A stretch of DNA of 64,000 nucleotides, taken from the NCBI RefSeq assembly GCF_014189855.1, contig NZ_BJFN01000001.1, positions 62,001 through 126,000 of the forward strand, given 5' to 3'. How positions within the stretch are numbered: the stretch's first letter is position 1; each line of letters starts with the position of its first letter. The position numbers and the translations under genes are program-made. Below the pieces are notes generated by a model. That model had not been told where the DNA came from, made no database searches, and saw only the letters and a list, made by a program, of their open reading frames with translations. Positions 8,401 to 14,790 of this stretch are shown one piece after another. This DNA is from Buttiauxella sp. A111. GTDB lineage: Bacteria > Pseudomonadota > Gammaproteobacteria > Enterobacterales > Enterobacteriaceae.

Positions 8401-11094
8401 TACCAGCAAGAGCTACAGAATCAAATTGTTGAGCTGATTGTCGCAGGCTCAGAAGCGAGCCAGATGGATAAACCCGGTGGCATTTTCGTGCGTAACGGCG
8501 AACATATGTCGGCGGAAGACCGGTTGTTGTTGCTGAGTGTGGCGCAAATCGTACTGGATGACCGATCTGGTGGCCTGAAAGAGCAGCTAAACCAACGGCT
8601 CCAGGCCACAACTTCCTCGCAACAGCCCTTTGTGCCACACGTTGGGTTGCCCATAAATCAACACGATCCGTGGCAACCGGATACTGGTGACCTGGTCTAT
8701 TTCAACGGTCGCGGCGGGTTCTCTGAGGATGGTCGCGAATACCAAATCACGCTGGGTGAAAACGACAGGACACCTGCACCGTGGGCTAATGTGCTGTCTA
8801 ACGCCAGTTTTGGTTCGGTGATTTCAGAAGCCGGACAGGCCTACACCTGGTATGAAAACGCCCATGAATATCGACTCACGCCGTGGGAAAACGATCCCAT
8901 TAGCGATCGTTCCGGTGAGGCGTTTTATCTTCGTGATGAAGAAAGCGGGTTAGTTTGGTCGCCGACCACGCTGCCCGTGCGTGGAACGGGGCACTATCTT
9001 TCGCGTCACGGTTTTGGTTACAGCGTGTTTGCCCATCGCGAAACGGGTATCGACACGGAACTCACGGTGCTGGTGGCAGAACAGGCACCCGTAAAAATCG
9101 CCATCCTGACGCTCAGTAATACCTCGGGGCGGACCCGTAAGATATCAGTGACCGGCTATGTAGAGTGGACGCTGGGGGAATCCCGCAATAAATCAGCGAT
9201 GCATGTCATTACACGGGCGTCCACCACCGGGCGCGGCTGCGGCGTGCTGGCGAATAACTTCTACAGCAGCAATGGCTCAGAACGGACGGCCTTCTTTGCG
9301 GTGACGGGCGTGCATTGCTCAGTCACCGGCGACAGGCGAGAGTTTCTGGGACGTAATGGTTCACAAAGCGACCCCGCCGCAATGAAGATGCGCACATTGT
9401 CAGATAAAACCGGTGCAGGGCTGGATCCGTGTGGCGCAGTGCAGTCGGCCACCACGCTGATTGATGGTGACCAGCGCAGCTTTATCTTTGTGCTGGGGGT
9501 AGGTCAAGATCCGCAGGACGCGGAATCAATGATTAACCAGTATATGAACGAAGAGGCGGCCCGCGCTGAACTGGCGAATGTTCACCGCTACTGGCACAAA
9601 ATGCTGGATAAAATCGTCGTGTCCACCCCGGACCCTGCGGTCAATTTGCTGACCAATGGCTGGCTGCTCTACCAGACCATCGCTTGTCGCATTATGGCGC
9701 GTAGCGGTTACTACCAGTCCGGCGGGGCGTTCGGTTTCCGCGACCAGTTGCAGGACACCCTGGCCCTGAGTCACGCCGCCCCAGAACGACTACGCGATCA
9801 GATTTTACTCTGCGCATCACGCCAGTTTGTTGAAGGCGACGTGCAACACTGGTGGCATCCACCGTTAGGTAACGGCGTGCGCACCCGTTGCTCGGATGAT
9901 TATCTGTGGCTACCGCTCGCTATTTGCCATTACGTCGAGACAACCGGTGACATCGGTTTGCTTGAGCATCGTTTGCCATATCTGGAAGGGCGTGAATTGC
10001 TGGCGGGGGAAGAGTCGGCTTATGAACAACCGGTGATCAGCGCCCTTGAAGAGACACTCTGGCAGCACGGCGTTAAGGCCATACAGCATGGTCTGCGCTT
10101 GGGTCAGCACGGTTTGCCATTAATGGGCGCGGGTGACTGGAACGATGGCATGAACCTGGTCGGGCTGGAAGGCAAGGGCGAAAGCGTGTGGCTCGGCTTC
10201 TTCCTCTACGATGTGATGCAGCGCTTCGGGAAGCTTGCCGGACGAATCAATGAACATGAAACCGCGATGTTATGTCGGGAAGAAGCGGCAAAACTGCAAA
10301 AAAACCTCGAGGCCCACGCCTGGGACGGAACCTGGTATCGTCGTGGCTATTTTGATAGCGGCGAAGCGTTAGGTTCGCACCTTGCCAAAGAGTGCCAGAT
10401 AGATGCCATCGCCCAGAGTTGGTCAGTGTTATCCGGTGCGGGAAGTGCCGATCGTTGCGCGCAAGCGATGCAAGCGCTGGACGCTCGCCTGGTCGATCCT
10501 GAAGCTGGGTTGATTAAATTGCTTACCCCACCGTTTAACGGCCATGGGCCAAATCCGGGTTATATTCAGGGCTACTTACCCGGTGTACGCGAAAATGGCG
10601 GGCAATATACCCACGGTGCTATCTGGGCGGTGATGGCTTTTGCTCGCAGCGGCAATATTGAACGCGCCTGGCAGTTTTGGGCGATGATAAACCCCATCAA
10701 TCACAGCCTGACGCCGGATGCGATTGAGCGTTATAAAGTGGAGCCGTACGTCATGACTGCGGACATTTATAGCGTTGCACCTCATACCGGACGCGGCGGC
10801 TGGAGCTGGTATACCGGTTCTGCTGGTTGGGCATACCGGTTAATTGTCGACACGCTGTTGGGCATTGAGCGCCACGGCGACGCAATCTCCGTCCATACCT
10901 TGCTACCTCGCGACTGGCCGTCTGTCAGCCTCGTTTATCAACATGGCAACAGCTATTACCGCATCAACGTCATGCGCAGTGACGGGGAATACCGGGTCTT
11001 GCTTAATGGCGTCGAGCTAAGTGGGGACACTATCCCGTTAATTGATGACGGCAACAGCCATGATGTAGAGATAAGACTCGGGGCAGAATCATGA
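2491..11094 (+). CDS. ndvB: Cyclic beta-1,2-glucan synthase (NdvB type, GT84 + GH94)
   Basis: Giant inner membrane enzyme of 2867 residues, the usual size for the NdvB/Cgs family (about 2800-2870). Such enzymes prime, elongate and cyclise beta-1,2-glucan from UDP-glucose for the periplasm. Membrane segments are visible at about 425-475, 830-870 and 955-1000. The GT84 domain carries the DxD motif D638-S-D640 (in VITLDSDTVLP) and the R786-W787 motif of the RTRWIRGDWQ segment. A glucoamylase-like middle region follows. The C-terminal half holds two GH94-type beta-sandwich and catalytic regions, with the acid motif GDWNDG at 2548-2553, expected to set chain length by phosphorolysis. An alternative start is ATG 2503. 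The 3' end overlaps the convergent ABC-F gene by six bases. No dedicated glucan exporter lies nearby; the ABC-F neighbour has no membrane domain. Confidence 0.93.
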   Translation: MSIFMKLNFKPWFTSSKPRELHPETPGWLSAGPANESPIKAELFSAAQMERYGQKLARSHKLSPAKMPYYLLKRLEDNEAIITRNCYLLNAGEKSGITPAGEWLLDNYYLIEEQIRVVRHHLPKNFGKGLPPLTPPHNCPRIYDIASEAIAHADGRWDAASLTSYIAAYQQVTPLTLGELWALPGMLRLALIENLRRVSIEVAEAQKERNLADVWVTRIFECAESTPADLIMVIADMARSRPPLSSAFVAELVRRLQGRGNMLSLPLTWVEQRLAETGVTTDYLIHRFNQQLAASQLSVSNSIAGLRLLSETNWADFAEAMSLVEQTMREDPSGIYPAMHFDTRDHYRHIIEILARHSRSSEPEVARHILGMAQAADPETPAQHVGYYLIGEGRPELEEQLAANTSWIVRLRHAFNQTPLLSWLGSLSLLTTAFSADILSRTYEHGLSWPLLLLLSLPLVVIVSQLAINLLNETTTRFRLPMPLPRMDFSSGIPAEFCTMVVIPCLLTSRAGIDKLLSSLEICYLGNKTPHLYFALLTDFADSTEENSAGDSDLLHWAEAQMQNLNRRYAPVSQPLFFLLHRSRQWNPQQGVWMGYERKRGKLSLLNNWLHQPEAQFRDVHNTAISPPAGVKYVITLDSDTVLPRDTAHKLVATMAHPLNHPIYDPVKQRVVKGYGILQPGLAEEIPRNGQGRYAAMCSSVPGNDPYSMMSSDIYQDLFGEGSFVGKGIYDVGTFVQATLNTCPENLVLSHDLLEGCYARSGLLSEVLLYEQYPNNYLTDTARRTRWIRGDWQLLNWLKINVRRADGTRDKNPLTTLSRWKLLDNLRRSLVAPSLLIILFCSLLLVPNPLFWLGVMAVVLLLPTALVIAQDLINKPARRPFLQHLLLVTSGGLKRLMRIGLGFASLPHEAGYSLQAIVVTLWRLGVSHRNLNQWASFDQSNEDSKASPLRFYKAMWLNVISGVALIALVALLAPMMLFFALPIGLLWCLAPALLSVLSREPKRNTVTFSAAQKRLLRQSSREIWAFFETFATAKENWLPPDNYQEIPQPVIAHRTSPTNIGLSLMSNLTAWDFGYIPQGEMLQRITLTLDTLDKMEHFRGHLYNWYDTRTLQPLNPRYISSVDSGNMAGHLLTLSAGLTELRNQPILDCTQVLLGIDDTLQILEKIWGQNAPTSLRQLRNHCNTALTLQPSLLFAELKNMRAQCNRLHALCSHENAQVRRWVDMLQHQLVLVCHEWTSFLSWLPPDWDTKPLPGVTWLAQAKHTGEGSPSESAIRQARTRLDIITELELRLHEHARMDFVFLYNEVTSLLSVGYNCDNNKLDNSHYDLLPSEIRLTSFLAIATNQLPLKSWFALGRLFTTIDNETALMSWSGSMFEYLMPNLVMPTYPGSLLEEMSQSAVKRQIDWSKERGVPWGISESGYYSFDALQNYQYHAFGVPGLGLRRGLADDMVIAPYATMMALTIAPHKACENLLKLEKSGARGEYGFYEALDYTPSRLASGQMYAVVRSWMAHHQGMAFQALSHVLLGAPMVDRFMSSPAFQSARLLLQERVPDAIELYSPRRHFESHEGVLQPVQYETREFTDVDSLIPEIQLLSNADYHLMVSQSGGGYSRWKDVALTRWRSDATCDNWGAFCYISDPATEEVWSNTWQPLGEPVSQYDVIFTDAGAEFKLVAGTINVKTQIVVSPEDDIELRRVTLLHRGRQPRTIELTTYAEVVLAPFESDLAHPAFSNLFIQTELVAQQNAILCHRRPRSPNESCPWMFHTLVVHGQTQNESTFETDRAKFLGRGRTPANAQATEQSGSLSNSVGPVLDPILSIRQSIVLQPGLPVTVDIIYGVTESRQHSQALIEKYHDHPIADRVFELAWSHSQIVLRQINANEDDATLFNRLASAVLFPGPELRADAKTLARNRRGQSGLWGWSISGDLPIVILNVTSDESILLITTMIQAHHYWRLKGLAVDLVILNDSLGGYQQELQNQIVELIVAGSEASQMDKPGGIFVRNGEHMSAEDRLLLLSVAQIVLDDRSGGLKEQLNQRLQATTSSQQPFVPHVGLPINQHDPWQPDTGDLVYFNGRGGFSEDGREYQITLGENDRTPAPWANVLSNASFGSVISEAGQAYTWYENAHEYRLTPWENDPISDRSGEAFYLRDEESGLVWSPTTLPVRGTGHYLSRHGFGYSVFAHRETGIDTELTVLVAEQAPVKIAILTLSNTSGRTRKISVTGYVEWTLGESRNKSAMHVITRASTTGRGCGVLANNFYSSNGSERTAFFAVTGVHCSVTGDRREFLGRNGSQSDPAAMKMRTLSDKTGAGLDPCGAVQSATTLIDGDQRSFIFVLGVGQDPQDAESMINQYMNEEAARAELANVHRYWHKMLDKIVVSTPDPAVNLLTNGWLLYQTIACRIMARSGYYQSGGAFGFRDQLQDTLALSHAAPERLRDQILLCASRQFVEGDVQHWWHPPLGNGVRTRCSDDYLWLPLAICHYVETTGDIGLLEHRLPYLEGRELLAGEESAYEQPVISALEETLWQHGVKAIQHGLRLGQHGLPLMGAGDWNDGMNLVGLEGKGESVWLGFFLYDVMQRFGKLAGRINEHETAMLCREEAAKLQKNLEAHAWDGTWYRRGYFDSGEALGSHLAKECQIDAIAQSWSVLSGAGSADRCAQAMQALDARLVDPEAGLIKLLTPPFNGHGPNPGYIQGYLPGVRENGGQYTHGAIWAVMAFARSGNIERAWQFWAMINPINHSLTPDAIERYKVEPYVMTADIYSVAPHTGRGGWSWYTGSAGWAYRLIVDTLLGIERHGDAISVHTLLPRDWPSVSLVYQHGNSYYRINVMRSDGEYRVLLNGVELSGDTIPLIDDGNSHDVEIRLGAES
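4558..4565 (+). other. KOPS (FtsK-orienting octamer)
   Basis: GGGCAGGG, an exact match to GGGNAGGG, read on the + strand and pointing toward dif at 24.4 kb. It lies inside ndvB. Confidence 0.7.
5498..5510 (+). other. Near-match to matS (MatP site)
   Basis: GTAACACTGTCAC differs from the MatP consensus GTGACRNYGTCAC only at the third base. It lies within ndvB. One mismatch in the palindrome may weaken or abolish binding. Confidence 0.3.
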
Positions 11095-12711
11095 AAGCCC
11101 CCAGGCACGAAGATGCCAGCCATCTTCAGTTATGGCTAACCTGTCGGTTAAATTCAGGTTTTGCAGAAATACCGCATCATGCGAAACAACCACTAACGCG
11201 CCCTGGTAACAACAAAGCATGGCTTCCAGCGCCTGAATTGAAGGTAAATCCAGGTGGTTACTGGGTTCATCCAGCAATAAGAGTTGTGGGGTAGGATCGG
11301 CATACAGCACACAGGCCAGCGCGGCTTTCAGGCGTTCGCCCCCGCTCAGCAACCCACAGGCGGTCTGGATTTTGTCAGCATCAAGACCCAGTTGTGCCAG
11401 CCGCATGCGTAAATCTGCTTCACCCGCCGAGCGGTTGGCCTCCAGCATCTGTTCCAGAACGGTACGCTCAGGATCGAGGTTTGTGAGATGTTGATCAAGC
11501 CAGGTGTGACCGTGTGCGGCACGAGACTCCCCGGACAACGGCTGAATCTGACCTGCCAGCACTTTGACTAATGTCGACTTACCACATCCATTATTCCCGA
11601 CAATGCCAATGCGTTGCTGGGCGGTAATCGTCAAATTCAAAGGGGAAGGGAAGTTGGCTACGAAGGGCAGTTGTACATTCTGGAGCTCGGCAACCCGGCG
11701 CTTAGAAGGCGAATTTACCGCCAAAGCGTGCACCACGATCGTGGTATTTTCATCCACTTGATTTGCCGCTTCCTGCACCCGTTTATCGAGTAACGCCTGT
11801 GCGGCAAGATGTTGCTGATTCAGTTTCCCCGCAGACGCTTCACTGCGTTGCTTTTGTCCACCCAGTAAAATGTTGGCTTGATTGGCATCGCGTCCTTGCC
11901 GATTCCCTCGCGATTGCCGCTTCTCAAGGCGTTCCTTCTGCTCGCGCAGGGCTTTTTGTTCGCGCAGGCGCTCGCGTTTGCGTTGCTCAAGCAGTTGCAG
12001 GGCATTTTGCGTCTCTTGCGCCTTTTGCTGTGCGTAGAAAGAATAGTTACCGCCATAATGACTCAAACCTAATGATGACAGTTCAACAATTCTCTGCATG
12101 GATCCCAGCAACTCCCGGTCATGGCTCACCACTAACAATCCGCCGGACCAGCGCTGTAACTGGTTAATCAGCGTCTGCCGCCACGTGCTGTCGATATGAT
12201 TGCTTGGCTCATCAAGAATTAAAAAGTCAGCCTCAGATAACCAGGCACCGACCAGTGAGACACGCATCGCTTCGCCTCCACTTAACTGGCTAAGCGGGGT
12301 CGATGCGTCAAGATGCCCGAGCCCGGATTTTTCCAGCTCAAGCTGTAGTTGCTGGCGGATATCCCAGTGATGGCCAACGATATCAAAATCGTCCTCAGAC
12401 ACGCTGCCCATTTCGATGCGATCGAGCGCGTCAATCGTGGGCTGCACACCGGCAAGATGTGCAACAGTAGCTTCTGCCGGATAGTCAATCTGTTGCGCCA
12501 GATACCATGTGGAACCCGAACGGGTACAACGCCCGGACGAAGGCTGAATTTGCCCGGCTAAAATCTGCGAGAGAACGCTCTTGCCTACGCCGTTTCGCCC
12601 AACGAGGCCAGTACGACGTGTGTCAAAAGTTTCATTGAGCTGCGAAAATAGCGGTGTGCCGTCAGGTAATGTGAAATCAACGCATTCAAGCGCGATATAA
12701 GTATTCGTCAT
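11089..12711 (-). CDS. ABC-F family ATPase (ribosome-associated type)
   Basis: Soluble protein of 540 residues with two ATPase domains and no membrane segment, which defines ABC-F. Domain 1 has Walker A GRNGVGKS, signature LSGGEAMRVSL and Walker B FLILDEPSNHID. Domain 2 has GNNGCGKS, LSGGERLKAAL and LLLLDEPSNHLD. The interdomain linker is highly charged (LEQRKRERLREQ and following), as expected for the P-site tRNA interaction motif. ABC-F proteins act on stalled ribosomes as translation factors or antibiotic-protection proteins; which one applies here is not evident. The start at 12711 is chosen because GGAG lies six bases upstream; an in-frame ATG at 12723 overlaps that ribosome site. The gene converges on ndvB with a six-base overlap of the ends. 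Confidence 0.92.
   Translation of the reverse strand: MTNTYIALECVDFTLPDGTPLFSQLNETFDTRRTGLVGRNGVGKSVLSQILAGQIQPSSGRCTRSGSTWYLAQQIDYPAEATVAHLAGVQPTIDALDRIEMGSVSEDDFDIVGHHWDIRQQLQLELEKSGLGHLDASTPLSQLSGGEAMRVSLVGAWLSEADFLILDEPSNHIDSTWRQTLINQLQRWSGGLLVVSHDRELLGSMQRIVELSSLGLSHYGGNYSFYAQQKAQETQNALQLLEQRKRERLREQKALREQKERLEKRQSRGNRQGRDANQANILLGGQKQRSEASAGKLNQQHLAAQALLDKRVQEAANQVDENTTIVVHALAVNSPSKRRVAELQNVQLPFVANFPSPLNLTITAQQRIGIVGNNGCGKSTLVKVLAGQIQPLSGESRAAHGHTWLDQHLTNLDPERTVLEQMLEANRSAGEADLRMRLAQLGLDADKIQTACGLLSGGERLKAALACVLYADPTPQLLLLDEPSNHLDLPSIQALEAMLCCYQGALVVVSHDAVFLQNLNLTDRLAITEDGWHLRAWGLS
11643..11650 (+). other. KOPS (FtsK-orienting octamer)
   Basis: GGGAAGGG on the + strand, an exact GGGNAGGG match pointing toward dif. 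It lies inside the ABC-F gene. Confidence 0.7.
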
Positions 12712-12966
12712 TGTGTACTCCATAGATGCCAGAAACTGACCCGAACAAACGGGGCAATAAATTGGCCGTCAGACAGACGGCAGCATCAATGGCGCATTGG
12801 CGGAATACCTATAGAGAAGAAATGAAGTGAGTCATTTTAAATAAGGGGAGCACAAAGTAAAGCGGTTAGCGGCAACATTGCGCCAGTGCTCCGTATTCTG
12901 AGGGTGGTAATGTGGGGCAATCAAGCTGGTGGATGGCGTGCTACGTATACCATCAGGAACAGTGAC
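12712..12966 (-). promoter_or_regulatory. Long leader of the ABC-F gene with tiny ORFs and a hairpin
   Basis: This is a 255-base gap upstream of the ABC-F gene. Read on the - strand it holds two very short ATG-initiated frames: one of eight codons (MTHFISSL) and one of three (MRH, 12797-12786). A hairpin follows with stem GCCGTC/GACGGC (12765-12781). Short leader peptides plus hairpins are how some ABC-F resistance genes are induced by ribosome stalling. Neither leader frame has a convincing ribosome site, so this is a suggestion only. Confidence 0.25.
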
Positions 12967-13548
12967 TTAACGGGATAACCATGTTTTAGCATCACGTTTC
13001 ATGTCTTGTTCCAGCACACTGCCTCGTGTGGCAAACACACGTTGCACAGGGAATCCGCTCTTTTCCAGTATATAGGCAAGCGTTGCGTATTCGCGCGGGT
13101 ACTTCGCCACGACGCTCTGATCTATTTCCACCAGGCCCATCGGGAAGGTAAATGTCCCCATATCGTAAATACTCTGGCGGTGGGACAGCTTCCACACGCC
13201 ATCGCGTTTTTCTACCCTATCGTAAAACCGGTTATGGCATTCACAGCCCAGATTCAGTTTTACATTTTCAGCAATGATCATCGCATTGGTTTCGAGAATC
13301 GCTTTAGTACCGGTGGCGTTAAATGTGATGGCCGGCGTCGCAATAAGGTGTTTGGTTCGCACATCTGATGCCCCCATCCGCATTGAACCCTCAACAAAAT
13401 CACTGCCCAGCCCTTCAAACCAGGTAATTTCAATCGTGCCATCGGGATGGAATAACTCGCGGAGTTGTTCCCATTCACCGAGATCGCGGTGCATCCAGCC
13501 ATTTATAAGGTCGTTAAGTGCCTGGCGATCCTGAAGTTGGTTTTGCAT
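12967..13548 (-). CDS. SnoaL/NTF2-like fold protein
   Basis: Protein of 193 residues with the cone-shaped NTF2/SnoaL-like pattern. An N-terminal helix pair (QALNDLINGWMHRDLGEWEQLRELFHPDG) is followed by beta strands with TIEITWFEG, then a GVWKLSHRQSIYDMGTF segment. Relatives include SnoaL-type cyclases, ring-hydroxylating dioxygenase beta subunits and many uncharacterised proteins. No catalytic residues can be assigned with confidence. The gene is divergent from a LysR regulator 108 bases away, the usual layout for a regulator and its target, so it is probably controlled by that regulator. No other enzyme gene lies in the same operon. Substrate unknown. Confidence 0.75.
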   Translation of the reverse strand: MQNQLQDRQALNDLINGWMHRDLGEWEQLRELFHPDGTIEITWFEGLGSDFVEGSMRMGASDVRTKHLIATPAITFNATGTKAILETNAMIIAENVKLNLGCECHNRFYDRVEKRDGVWKLSHRQSIYDMGTFTFPMGLVEIDQSVVAKYPREYATLAYILEKSGFPVQRVFATRGSVLEQDMKRDAKTWLSR

Positions 13549-13656
13549 GTTCTGACTCCTGTTAGTTGACTGGATTCAGTTTGGTCGCGAAAGACGTTAA
13601 ACTCAAATATATTGAATTGACTAATTAATCATTTTTAATGATGAATGGAGCGCTTT

Positions 13657-14541
13657 ATGGAATTACGCCACCTGCGATACTTCTTAGCGGTCGCTGAAGA
13701 AGGGCACTTTGGTCGGGCTGCCGAGCGCCTGAATATTGTTCAACCCGCATTGAGTATGCAGATAAAAGCGCTGGAAACGGAGCTTGGTGGCCCTTTGTTT
13801 ATCCGCACCAGTCGCCGTGTCGAACTTACTGAGGCTGGATTACTTTTGCAGGTTGAGGCAAAACGCACGCTGGATAACGTTGAGCACGCGCGTCTGGTTG
13901 TAGAGCGTTCAATGCGTGGAGAAACAGGACGGGTGCGGGTAGGGTTTGCAGGAAATGCGGTGTTCAGCGGAATATTGATGAAAGATATGCGTTCATTTCA
14001 TCATGCCTATCCTGATGCCGAATTGCTCTGTCAGGAAATGGCTCCGCATCTGCAAAGTGAGGCTATTCTGAGTGGAACGCTGGATGTGGGTTATATGCCT
14101 GATTACCAGCCAGAGCATAATTCTGCGCTTGTCTATGAATCAGTGGGTGAATGGGAAAGAGTCGTGGTGATGTGTAGCGATCATCCGCTAGTGGCTGAAA
14201 ATAAGCTAACAATTGATATGCTGGCGCATGAACCATTGATTCTCTACTCAGTCGATGATGTCGAGTCGCACTTAGTCGCCGGACTGCATAACTTGCTGGG
14301 TAATAAATTACATATTGCTTATCGAATTTCCAGCACGCTGAGTGTTCTCGCCATGGCTGGTGCAGGACTGGGAATAGCACTGGTTCCCGCGCCGTTAGTT
14401 CAGGTGGCTATCCCTGGAATTGTCTATCGGGTTTTAGATGCGCCAGAGTTGTCAGCGAATTTAATGATGGTCAGCCGTATAAATGAGAGCAGTGGCGCAG
14501 TACTGGCTTATCTTGGTCAGGTTCGTAAATATAAAATGTGA
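13657..14541 (+). CDS. LysR-type transcriptional regulator
   Basis: Regulator of 294 residues. The N-terminal winged helix-turn-helix is clear: MELRHLRYFLAVAEEGHFGR, then AAERLNIVQPALSMQIKALE, about residues 1-60. A periplasmic-binding-protein-like effector domain fills the rest. The start at 13657 is chosen because TGGAG lies six bases upstream and because this family normally begins MELRHLRYF; the ATG at 13645 overlaps that ribosome site. The gene is divergent from the SnoaL-like gene. The shared 108-base gap is AT-rich and contains an ATTGAATTGACTAAT stretch compatible with a LysR-type T-N11-A box. Confidence 0.93.
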   Translation: MELRHLRYFLAVAEEGHFGRAAERLNIVQPALSMQIKALETELGGPLFIRTSRRVELTEAGLLLQVEAKRTLDNVEHARLVVERSMRGETGRVRVGFAGNAVFSGILMKDMRSFHHAYPDAELLCQEMAPHLQSEAILSGTLDVGYMPDYQPEHNSALVYESVGEWERVVVMCSDHPLVAENKLTIDMLAHEPLILYSVDDVESHLVAGLHNLLGNKLHIAYRISSTLSVLAMAGAGLGIALVPAPLVQVAIPGIVYRVLDAPELSANLMMVSRINESSGAVLAYLGQVRKYKM

Positions 14542-14594
14542 AATATATAAATAAGTAATGGTATTTCCAGGGTGATACAGTGTTTTCGTTATTC

Positions 14595-14614
14595 TTCACT
14601 TCACTTCACTTCAC
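14595..14614 (+). repeat. Pentanucleotide tandem repeat (TTCAC)x4
   Basis: Four perfect tandem copies of TTCAC lie about 177 bases upstream of the autotransporter start, in an AT-rich gap between it and the LysR gene. Five-base repeat units upstream of surface-protein genes can change in number by slippage. Confidence 0.9.
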
Positions 14615-14790
14615 ATTCATTAAATTACACTATTTCAATAGCAACAATAAATAATGTTATTATATAAAATATATATGTCCGCAAACTTTGTGTAATTATG
14701 TACATGGGAACATTCCTATTCGCATGTTGTGTAAAGATATATTTCCAGATATAAAGCACGTCTTATTATAAATTCGTGAGTCTTATGGAA

